Positions 43,975-54,952 of a stretch of DNA of 64,000 nucleotides are shown here, piece by piece. Each line of letters opens with the position of its first letter. Positions within the stretch are counted from its first letter, which is position 1. A model generated the notes under the pieces. The model did no database searches. It worked only from the letters and a program-made list of their open reading frames with translations, and had not been told where the DNA came from. Both the position numbers and the translations under genes were made by a program. Source of the DNA: Ehretia macrophylla (Eukaryota; Streptophyta; Magnoliopsida; Boraginales; Ehretiaceae); the NCBI GenBank assembly GCA_037974665.1, contig CM075765.1:62855747-62919746 (forward strand). The letters run 5' to 3'.

Positions 43975-45870
43975 TTTTGTTTGTGTTTTTGGTGACGATA
44001 TGAAAGAAGAAAGAGTTTGAAGATGAGAGAAGGTGAGGTTATGGAGGAAAAATGAAGATGGAGCGGTGGATTTTAAAGGCTAAAAGGAGAGGGGTGTTGG
44101 GGGTTGTGGTGATGTGGAGGGCAATCAATGGAGGCAGATGAGAGGATTTAATGAACAACTTTCACGTCACACAACGCTCTCCTAGCTGGAGTTTTTCTTT
44201 GGGTCGTCCCTAACCTCAACAAGCATTTAAACTTGCTATGATTTTCTTTTTAAAAAAAATTATTTTATTCCTTTTCAAGATATAAATTCTGAGTTCAACT
44301 TGTTTATAGTGTTTATGTTTAGTTAGACTATGTCAAACCAAGCCAAAGCATGTTTACACGAGGCTTTGTTCCATCTGCTCACTATTTTTTTTTTTTAATT
44401 TAAAAAAATTTAAATTGTACAACAAATATTAAAAAATGTTACTTACAAAAATTAATCTCAGGCCTGTTGATAATCACTATATTTTTTGACTTACAGTTTT
44501 ATCTTCTTCGCTGTCATCAGCTTTAATATATTTTTGGTGGCTTGTCACTCTCTAATAATGGTCAGTAGTTTTTACTCCATATGTAAATAGTCTGAACTCT
44601 TTTAATTTAAGCCCCCACTATTATTTACTTTTTCTATTGCTGTTTCATTTATGTATAAATATTTAGGCTTAATATCTAATTAGTCTATGATTTTTATTGT
44701 GGATGACAAACATGTCCTCTATCTTAAAAAAAGTTACATTTAAAATTTTAACTTTATAACTTTTGATACTACTGTTAATAAATTACTAAACTACATAATC
44801 ATTGAAAACCTATAATTGGGTTAATAAACGTAGGCTTAGAAGTGTAATTTTATATATTAATTTATTAGGTTAATATACAATATTATCTTTTATTATTTTT
44901 CTATTGATTTGGTGTATATAAGACACACACACACACACACATATATATATATTAATAATTTAGTTTTGGATTTAATACCAAAACCTATTAAATTCTCCGT
45001 CAGTCACTACTTATAAAAATTAAACTCTAATTAACAAATACCTCATTGATTTTGCAATCAAGTTTGTTATCTTCGCAGTTATTACTTATTACTTGATTTC
45101 GCAGATGTCCAGGTAAAACACATTCATCATCTCCTTTTACATTTTTTTTTCCCTGCTCATAGTGCTACTTTATAGTGTGAAACTCATAGATAAAAATAAA
45201 AAAATAAAAAAAAAGTAAAAAATACTTCTTATACCAAGTAAAATCAAATGAGTCCTCATAAATCTTTGTTTATTCTATTATTATTTTTGTCAAACATAAA
45301 TCTTTGTTTATGGAGGGAGAGGGTTTCACCATGATCGAGGTGTGAAATAAATACGAGTCAGACATACCCGTGACGAAATTCACCTAATTCGGATAACATC
45401 AGTTTAGAAAATCGTAGCTCATATATTTTATATAATAATTGAAAGCTACAGTTGAAAAATGATGGGAGATTATTCCTTTGCTTGCTGCCAAATGCTCTAC
45501 ATTAAATTTTGCTCCAATTTTTTTGTAAAATTTCAGCAACGAAAAATATTTCCATCAATTCAAATTAATCATTTAATCACTCACATAATAAGTAAAACAT
45601 AATAAGTTTCACTAATACATATAAAAAAAAATATAGTACGTACTAATTGAAAAGTTCTTTTTAATAACATCTGTGTTCCATGCCCATAAAATAAAACATC
45701 TGATTTCATGTAAAATGACGTGTCAACAGCTAATATGGCAATTACTTTGAATCATTTTGACTACAAGTTGTTTCCTGTTTATGGCGTACAAAATCTGTAT
45801 CTTTATTTATGGTGAACTCGTCAATTACAGCAAAACATTCAAAAAGTCAAAATGAGTCAAGTATTTCTAT
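43975..45870. other. Promoter side of the KCS gene and spacer
   Basis: The ~170 nt before the ATG (minus strand) is C/T-rich leader-like sequence. A TTTAAAATCC near 44070 is a weak TATA candidate. Beyond it is AT-rich spacer with an (AC)n run at ~44921-44940. No gene seen. Confidence 0.4.
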
Positions 45871-45889
45871 ATATTATTAATTACGTGAT

Positions 45890-46020
45890 ACTTATTTGGT
45901 CATACTTTATCCAACTCTATTTAATAGAATTCTTACTATATAAATAAATATTTTGACATTCAATATATTAATTCTCACTATACAAAATAGAATTAAAGTA
46001 TTATATGCGTTACATAAACG
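45890..46020. repeat. Copy of a short dispersed MITE-like repeat
   Basis: Contains TTTTGACATTCAATATATTA within an imperfectly palindromic stretch (TTCTTACTATATAAA … TTCTCACTATACAAA). Related stretches lie near 25770, 31840 and 47590-47720. Borders are uncertain. Confidence 0.5.
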
Positions 46021-46101
46021 ATTACTAAAACGAGTATCCCTTATGATAGTCTTATTATAGCTGTAACATTCCCACATTTGTTACTACCTTTGGTGTTGCT
46101 C

Positions 46102-46281
46102 ATTTTTTTTTTTGGATAACGTGAAAACCCAGTTAACAAATTTCAACTATTAGATAATACGGCGGAACCCGACAATTAAGTTAGTCAAAGACAAAACTCT
46201 AAAGTAGTAGAGATCATTGTCGAACTCGCGATCTCGTAAGAATGTTTATACCCCACTACCGTTAAATTATATCCAAAGGGG
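46102..46281 (-). mobile_element. tRNA-derived SINE, minus orientation
   Basis: Read on the minus strand: CCCTTTGGATATAATTTAAC start, A-box-like TTTAACGGTAGTGGGG, B-box-like CGCGAGTTCGACAA, then GGGTTCCGCC, then CACGTTATCC and a poly(A) tail. A perfect 12 bp TSD TTGGTGTTGCTC lies at 46090-46101 and 46282-46293. Same family as 15974-16206 and 41285-41400. Confidence 0.8.
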
Positions 46282-46395
46282 TTGGTGTTGCTCTTCTTTA
46301 TAAGGCAAGTTCTTTTTTCACAATATTACTTAATTTACAACAGTTTTGTTTTTATTTGTTTCACCAAAGGGAGCTTGTCCTGGTTGGACTTGACT

Positions 46396-47454
46396 CCTCT
46401 ACAATTTCACACAATAGTTATCCCGATTAATACCAAGTGTTACTAAATATCATCTACGGACTATATTAGTCTTGCTAAACTAACTTTTCAATCATGGTTA
46501 GAAACCATTAAATACCAAAATCTTAACTACCATATTTAATTAGCAAAACAAATATGAAAACATATGATTCTTGAAAAAAAAAAATCCATTCATGCCCCAA
46601 GAATAACGATTCACTAAAATTTAAGATAATTAAAGTAACTAATTCTACTGTCAACACGAGTTAGCTCAAACAAAAAACAAAAAAAATAAACAAAAATTTT
46701 GAAGCTTTATAAAGAACAAGGTAGAGAAGCAAGAGAAAATAATTGATTTGTAGTGTTTAAATGTGATCTAAGTAAAAATTAATAATGGGTATCACTAAAA
46801 TTGTGTAAATGAGCTTCGTTTGAAGCTGTTTTGCTATAATTGCTTCAACTGTAATAATAAAAAATGTTACCTACTCTATTATACATACACATATATATAA
46901 CTCTGAAGTCTTTTTCGTCTTTATTACTTTCTCTCTAAATGATGAGCCGGAATCGTAAGGTTTTTTAAGCGCTTCACTAGATAAGTTGGAGCAAATATTA
47001 TATGGCTTCTTTAATTTTCATTTTTATTTAAAAAAATAAATCGTATGACTTCTAGGAGCAAAAATCTAATGGCTTAATTTTTTTTGTCCAACTTCTAAAG
47101 ATTTTTCTCCAAATTTTAAAGACTATTTATTTTTCACACTAAACGCTTTGTGTATTTTTGGCTAAGCCAATAATTAAAGCAATAAATATCTTTTTTTTAA
47201 GACTTTAAAGACCATAAACCACTGGCCATAAAAAATGTTCATGTAATATTTTTTGGAGCAAAAAAAGTATGGCTTCAAAAGCTAAATATGGCTTCCATAT
47301 TTGTTTTGCTAATTAAATATGATAGTTTGGATTTGGTATTTAATGATTTCTAATCATAGTTGAAAAGCTAGTTTAGTCAGATTAATATAGTCTGTTGATA
47401 ATATTTAATGACACGCGGCATTAATCGGAATGATAATTACATGAAATTGTAGAG
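46396..47454. mobile_element. Long-TIR MITE, copy B of a two-member family
   Basis: The left arm (CTACAATTTCACACAATAG … CCGATTAATACC …) and right arm, reverse-complemented (CTACAATTTCATGTAATTAT … CCGATTAATGCC …), pair over ~160 bp through CCATATTTAATTAGCAAAAC. The TIR is shared with 30473-31226. Central sequence is non-coding and differs between the copies. No TSD fixed. Confidence 0.68.
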
Positions 47455-47589
47455 AATAGAATTGTACAAGAACCAAGTACGTTATGGTCCATTTTGTACT
47501 AGCAATCAAGTAAACTTAATGACTATCTTTAATGACAAAACATTACTTCGCGTTCACATTATGTATAAAGAAAGATCATTGATATATAT

Positions 47590-47720
47590 CTTGCATCTGA
47601 TGCTTTACTCTTTTCTATTATTTTTACTAGATAATGATAAATTTGACATTCGACATATAAATTCTTACCATATAAAGAATAGATGAAATATTACGTAAGT
47701 TATGTAAAACTTTACTAAGA
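47590..47720. repeat. Copy of a short dispersed MITE-like repeat
   Basis: TTTGACATTCGACATATAAA followed by TTCTTACCATATAAAGAAT. Same motif family as 45890-46020 and the interior of 31765-31977. Confidence 0.45.
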
Positions 47721-48567
47721 CACCCACGAGTTGAATAGAATAGTCAAAAAGTGACTTGTTGTATTTTTTTTTTATATTTTAATTCAAGAGAGTCTTAAGG
47801 CATTTTACATTAGAATTGATCTTAAAACCTTTTGCATCTAAAGTAAGAATCATATCACAACTTTGACCTATTATATTTAGATGTTTTGAGTTCGAACCAA
47901 ATTTTTATCTCTATTACACCAAAAAAAAAAAACTAAGGGAAAAATGTATATTTCTCAGTCAAAGTTAAACAATGTCTCTCCTCTTCAATAAACATAGATC
48001 ATAACTGTTGCAGCGATGATGGTTGGAGTAGTTGTAAGTTAGTTTTGTGACCAATATCAATTTTTCTCTTTAGCATGGGGGACATCTCTACATGGACAGA
48101 TCACCATTTGCTGCTGTCAAATATTTGGTACACCAGAGCTACGGCCTACAGTGGCGTATATGGGGCAACGTAGAAAGTGTTGTGTCTATTTATTATGTTT
48201 GTTGTGACCCTTGCATTTGATTCCTGTTTTTCTTCTTTTCTTTCTTTTTTCCCCTATCTTTTGCTTCTATTATCTTGTTTGTCGGTGCATAGTTTGAAAA
48301 TCTCGTTGATATGTAATAGATCATGTTATAGATATCAAACTAATTATATATATAGTTTTTAACAGTTTAAGGGTTTAAATAAAGTCATGGACGTATACGG
48401 ACTTATACACGGCCAACTTAGATGCAGCCCTCATTGACCTAAAGAAAGAAACTATGAAAAAGTGAGTTAAAATTGCATTTTTTTAAAAGACACGTATTTT
48501 TAATGTACTTTCAGACTAAAAAAGTCAATTAATTTAGCCTTATTGAATAAATTACTCATAAATGAAT

Positions 48568-48973
48568 TAATTATATAATTTTAGCCCTCATTGAATAAAT
48601 ATCTTGAATCCTGATCACTTAACAATCATATCACAATAATAAACTAAGGAGTGATTCTTCAAAACGATCCAATTGTATTGGGACATTTTCCAATGCAATT
48701 GGGTAGTTGGCATCAATACACGTCCAATGCATCATTGGGATGCATCGGACGTTTTGGAAACGTCCAAGATTAATTATATAATTTTAGCCCTCATTGAATA
48801 AATATCTTGAATTCTGATCACTTAACAATCACACCACAATAATAAATTAAGGAGTGATTCTTTAAAACGATCCAATTGCATTGGGATATTTTCCAATGCA
48901 ATTAGGTCGTTCGCATCAATACATGTCTAATGCATCATTGGGATGCATCGGACGTTTTGAAAACATCCAAATT
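48568..48973. repeat. Tandem duplication, two ~203 bp units, each with a hairpin
   Basis: Unit 1 (48568-48770) and unit 2 (48771 to ~48973) align end to end at about 90% identity, both starting TAATTATATAATTTTAGCCC. Each carries CCAATGCATCATTGGGATGC-like dyads. Unit 1 ends in a GGACGTTT-TGG-AAACGTCC hairpin that unit 2 has partly lost. Confidence 0.85.
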
Positions 48974-51375
48974 CTTGGACATTTCCAAGAATCTTCCTAA
49001 ACTAAGCTTATTCCATCTATGAGATTGTCAAATCATAGCCAATTATTTACTCCATACCACAAAACTGTAGATTGGAATGGAAAAGATTAAAATCTAGGAC
49101 AAAAGTTTGATTAAAGCATGGCGAGCTACGATACTTCATTTATGGGGGGTAACGGCGGGCTAAGAGGCTATCTACAACCGATATTAACTCTTTATTTAAT
49201 AAAAGATAATATATAACATTTCTTTCAATTAATACACATTATACGTGTACACACTATTTAAAAGCTAACTCAACTGATAATTAAGATGAGACCGTGGCTA
49301 TGTTTATGGCTGCCACATACTACGTACTGACTAGTTGGGAAATGGCCTTTTCAACCTCCTTGTTTGTAGGAACAAGAAAAACACAGACGTCTTATGAAAA
49401 CTAAAAAGGAAAAAGAAGTGCAAAAAAAGGTAGCTTAGATTCATATAGCCATGTGTCCACTCCAAAGCAAAACCTCATAGTTTGTCACTTTTTTATTGTT
49501 TTTAACGAAAAATATTTTTGGAAATTTTTAAATTTTATCGGGGTTTAAATTTCAAAATACATGATCTTATTCAAAAAAGATATATATGTTACGAATTTTG
49601 TTAAACACAAGACTTGTGAAGATTGAACTCAAGAAAATTACTTTTTGAATGATTCAATGATAAACGTGAACAAGTCTCTTACACACACCACAAGTGCTAT
49701 AATATAATAAATTGAACGTAACAGAAGCTTGGACTAGCCCCTCTCCCAAGTAACTATCATCCACTCCAGCTTGTTCAATTTTAGTGAAGGATCTACACAT
49801 CAAACTACAGTATAGAATAATTAATAGAAGTTGTGAGAGAAATGGTCAGATAGTGATCTATTATGAAAAAAGACTCTGAATTTAAATAACGCCTTTAACC
49901 TCCATTTTATCAAATAATAATTAATTCAAATAATGGAGCCTCAAGGGGATCTAGAAAAATACAAACACGTACGTGAAATGTATAGCAGGCATACTTCTTT
50001 TGTGGGAAAAACTTTGGGACCTGCCTTTCTAATTTCAGGTGATGAACTACTAGCTTTAAGTTTGATGTATAACCGTAGTACTTGAAAACAAAAAGTGATT
50101 ATATAATTCAACGATGCATGATGAATATTGAAGAACTAAGCGCCGTGCATGGTTCACCTACGTGTGGCGATTTGCAACTTCGTGAATCCAAACCTTTTGT
50201 CAACTAGTTTTGGTTTTCTTTTTACGGAATTTTTTCTGACAAGTCATTTGTGCTTACATCAGAGGTATCGATCTCAGAACAAAATACCTTATTTTGAAGA
50301 GGCATATTCGGATTAATTAGATACAAATCTATCAGGACTAACCTGAAAAAATTAGTTTTGTAACTTATTTGAACTTAAAGTATGATTAAGTTTTTAATTT
50401 CATCCTCGCCCCAACATTAAACTAACCCCTTGGGGGTTTTTGGCATCTAGTTATGTTGAAGACCCTTTTTCGCTTTATGAGAAGTGAAGAAAACTTCTAA
50501 ACCTATAATCATTTCATCTTTCCTTTGTGATTTATTTTTATTTATTGACTGAGAAAAGACTGGCCGGTTACTTATTTAAAATCAGGTTTTGTGTTTGTCA
50601 GGAGAAAGCCTCATTATGTAGACACATTTGGCGCTTTTTATCTTTACCATCCTAAAATATTGAGACTGGGATCTAGACATTTATGAGCTACCATTAATAT
50701 CCCCCCAGATTTACAATAATTGGCGATTTGTAATCTCAACGTTCTCTTTTTATTTATCCCATATTTGAGTAAATAGGTATGTCTTTCTTCCTACTTATTA
50801 CTAAGATTTTTAAGTGGGATAAAACTCATTGTTAGCTCTTTGAACGAATATGCTCTTGGTCCATCAAAAGAGTATCTCTCTGTCTATTCAAAGATCCAAG
50901 ACAGCTAGCTAGTTAAGTTGGTGACATTAGTTTCCCAATGCTACTCTTCTATCTCTCAATCTGATTGGTTGGCTGTGATTGCAAAATAAATTATTACATG
51001 TATAATCCTCTTGAATTATGCCAAGAAATGCTCCCATATGCAGAAAGAAAACCTACACTTTTGGGCAACTGTTTGTCAAAACTTACAAATTACTCTCCTT
51101 TGTTGGAGTTTGCCTCTATCTCTCCACTGTGAATATTGGTCAACCTCAAACAACAAGAATCGTTATTGTCCTCTCATCTTCAGCAAAATGCCAAAAAAAA
51201 ATCACATGTGACATGTTCCATTGAAAATTTTGCTTCGCATTTCACCTCCAAATTTTCGTGTGTTTGTTGCCAACTTCTTCAATGCAACCTCGTCAAGTTT
51301 AGAGAACTAAGTAATTAACAAGTACGTATGCCTGATGTTGATAAACAAACCAAAGATTCTATCCATCTCTTTTTT
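48974..51375. other. Intergenic spacer, no gene recognised
   Basis: Overlapping short frames at 51011-51318 have no known domain and AT-rich non-coding composition. Nothing else stands out. Confidence 0.4.
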
Positions 51376-51384
51376 TTTCTTTAA

Positions 51385-52669
51385 GAGTAATACTAGACGT
51401 CACTCTCTTTTCATCACCCTATTATCACCTCCTAGTTGGCATGTTTAGTTGGCATGCCAACGAGATAAAGTTATTTATTTCTCGTGAATTAATGTTATAT
51501 TAGTTCTCTCTCTTCTTTTATTAAATTTTTCTCTCTTTATTTTTCTTTTTTTGTCTCCCTTAATTAAGGTTTCCTATCTTATATTTCTTTCTCTTTTATT
51601 TAACCCTATTAGACCTTCACTTTTCTCTTTCTATCATTCATTGCATATTTTTTTCAGATTTTTCTCTTTATTCTTGATGAACACATAGTTATCAAAAATG
51701 GAAGAAATTCTTCAAAAAATGAAATAAAATTGAAGATCAGAAATGGGCACCAAGGCCAGTGAGGAGAAAGAAAAATGAATGCAACATGCTTATAGTCTTG
51801 GAGAAATAATTAAAACTGCTTAATTTTGCACTTAAATGTTATGAAATATCTAACAATACAATTGAACTATTTGTTATCAAATATAAGCACGAGACAAAAG
51901 AAATGAGAAGGATTATTCATAGCATATACACATGACATAAAAGTATTCATTGATGGTCAAAATATTAGAGGGCAATATTAACGTTATTAGGAAACTGATA
52001 CGAGAGACGATAAAGAATTGCCATCAATTATCTCAAGAATTATATTTGATATTTCATGTAAGGAAAATAGCTATATCATACGAGTTTTTCAAGGCAACAA
52101 CATACAAATGATCAAAGAATATTGCTTAGCCAACAACTTAATATTTTAGATCAGAAAACATAAGAGAAGAGAAATTATATTACATTCAATAACTTCTTAT
52201 GTGCATTATGAAGGTTTACTTTTTTTTTTCTTTTTTCTTTTTTTGTGATGAGGATTAAATCCACCACAAGTGATCAAATGCATTCCATGCATGTTATAAA
52301 GTTATAATTGTGTTACAATATATTTTTATTGTAGCAAAGAAAAAAAAAAAGAATCTCGCAACTATGAATTTGTGAAACTGAAAAAAAAAATCTAAAAGAT
52401 ATGCAGTGAATGGTAGAAAGAAAAAAGTGTATAGTAGAATTAAAAAAAAAGGGAAGAAAAGTGAAGATTGGAAATATTAATTAAGGCAGACAAAAAAGGA
52501 AAAATGAGGAAAGAGAAAAATTAATAAAAAAAAGAGAGAGAAATAATATAAAATTAATAAATGAAGGGAGAGAAATAAAATAAGTTTATCTACTTGGCAT
52601 GACAACTAAGCATGTCAATTAAGAGGTAATAATTGGGTGATAAAAATAGGGTGACGTCTAGCATTACTC
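51385..52669. mobile_element. MULE-type non-autonomous element (1.29 kb)
   Basis: Both ends begin GAGTAATRCTAGACGTCAC (right end reverse-complemented). The TIRs extend for about 250 bp through TTTCTCTC-rich sequence. A perfect 9 bp TSD TTTCTTTAA lies at 51376-51384 and 52670-52678. There is no coding capacity. Confidence 0.83.
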
Positions 52670-52678
52670 TTTCTTTAA

Positions 52679-54500
52679 TAATAAAGGTCGAAGTCGTTAT
52701 TAATTCGAACTCAAAACTATAGTTTTGTTGGTGCATTCATCTTGAGAGTGAAGTGCTTTCCTTTAGAATGCAAGTTGCTATGAAGTCCCATCTCTTACTT
52801 TGCTCTAATTACAACAAGTCGTTATCCGATCATTCCAGTTATTTTATTTATCTCTTTAAAACGTGTAATTTTTCGTTGTATTTTCCAAATCTGACATCAT
52901 ATAAATGCTCATATTAGAAAGTTTCATATCTTAACACGCAAACTAGCTAGGAGTCCATTAAACTAATTACTATATATGCTTTCTTGCTACAAGAGTTGGC
53001 TAATGCGTGTGGTTTTTACACTATAAACACATGGTTTTCCACCAACTCGAGTACAAATATAGGATCTTAGTATATCTGAATGTTTGACCTTAATACATCA
53101 TCTAAACATGTACCCTCTTCTTGCATACCCACCTTGGAGGATTTTTTCATGTTTTCTGTAATTAGGCATTACCTTGATCATGCTTATGCATGGGCGGATG
53201 CATTAAGAGGTGACTAGGGACTGCAACCCCGGCCAATCCTAATTTTTTTTAAAGGTGTTTTTAGTATGAAAACTAAAATTAACTACTATTAAAAAAAATA
53301 TTTGTATATGAATATTGTATTTTACATTTTTAGCTTTCACTAAATAAAATTTCTAAATTCATCCATTCCTACGACCTTCAACTTATTGACCCTCAAATTA
53401 TATTTCTATGTTATGGAAAAAGATTCATTCGAATATTATATCCGTTGTTAAACTTGTCAATTATCAAAAACAGGTTCATTTTAATGCACAAGGCTCCTGC
53501 AAATATTAAAGAATACGTGAGAGACTATATCCAATATTTAAACTTAATACTTAATATTTAATAACTAATTAATCACTAGACCATCGCGCCAAGTACAACC
53601 TTATAAGTAATTTTTCATAAAGAAAAAGATGATGAGGGACTATTTATGCCAATAAACGTCGCAGGTAAGAACTCTAATTATGTTTTCCAAATATGAAATG
53701 ATGAAATATTGATCATTGATGACATAAGATGATACTTCACAGCTATGTGTTAAGCTATCGTCTAAAGTACCCTGGTTAGCATATTAACGTGGCTAAAAGA
53801 AACCTAAAACACCAAAAGTTATCAAAGTAAACCGTTATTAGATAAATAAAATGTTTTTTTTTTAGCAATATCGATCACAGAAATATTTCAATCTATCATT
53901 TTGGATATATTCTATAGAATTTGATATCGAGAAAGACTTTTGAATAATTTGACTCTAATTAATATTTCCATGCAGATAACACCTAAGAGGGATTTTCATT
54001 TTTTTTTTTTTACTTTCACTAATCAATTCGTAAACACAATATGTTTATGTTTAGATAAAAAGCTGAAAATCACAGTACTGACAAAATACAAATAGGCAAA
54101 AAATATTGAAAAATTCCACAGTCAATGGTCCCAGCGAAATAGGTAGTTGAGTGAGGTTTCTTCATTTGGCACGTAGTGTTTCAACTTGCGATCATTACAG
54201 TATCAGAGTCAACGATATGAGCAAATTTCTATGCCTTCCATAGGTGGTTGAGTAAGGTTTCACCGTTTGACACACGGGGGTTGTAACTTGGGGATTTTTT
54301 TAATTTTTTTTTTCTAATATTAAAAGGGATCAACAGTAGTTCTCTACTTATCTCTAAGATTATAACTTGAGATTGGTTCGTTTGCTTTGTTTTCGTAGAC
54401 TAGGACTCCAAACTCCACCAGGAAAAGTAGAGCAGACATGGATTGCAAAAATTAGTTGAGTTTTTGAATTTAAGTATATTGATTATAGCTATTAATTAAT
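52679..54500. other. Intergenic spacer with a hAT-like relic
   Basis: ~53190-53375 begins TGGGCGGATGCATT and ends AAATTCATCCATTCC, like a decayed hAT MITE, but no 8 bp TSD could be matched. Otherwise AT-rich and gene-free. Confidence 0.4.
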
Positions 54501-54952
54501 GGGTGAAGTGCATCAGACCCCCTTGTACTTTAGCGAAAGTGCATAACACCCTCCTATAATTTAAAAACTCCCTGAACTAGTCCTTATGTTTTTTAAAAGT
54601 GCACAACACCCCCTACCGTTAAAAAATCTGTTAAATTTAACGGAGAGTGTACTTCACACTCGTTAAGTGAGATTTTTTTTGATTTTTAACGAATTTATTA
54701 ATTAAATAATTATATGAATTGACCAAATTACTTTTTTTTTTTGGCCTAAACAAAACAAAAGAGAGAAATGAAAAAAAAAATGAGGGTATTTACGTCTTTT
54801 TTACAAAATCCGTTAAATATGACGGATTTTATAACTGTAGGGGGTGTTGTGCACTTTTAAAAAACATAGGGACTAGTTCAGGGAGTTTTTGAACTATAGG
54901 GGGGTGTTGTGCACTTTCGCTAAAGTATAAGGGGGTCTGGTGCACTTCACCC
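54501..54952. mobile_element. Foldback MITE with ~120 bp TIRs
   Basis: Left end GGGTGAAGTGCATCAGACCC pairs with the reverse-complemented right end GGGTGAAGTGCACCAGACCC. The arms continue through CTTTAGCGAAAGTGCA and GAACTAGTCC. Likely MULE-related by TIR length. The flanks (ATTAATTAAT / TTAATATAAT) give no convincing TSD. Confidence 0.7.

Noticed and set aside
48568-48973. Possible CRISPR-like or satellite array
   Set aside because: Only two long units in tandem without spacers, in a plant genome. It is a tandem duplication.
51011-51318. Three overlapping 60-68 codon frames
   Set aside because: No domain, no conserved pattern, mutually overlapping in different frames.
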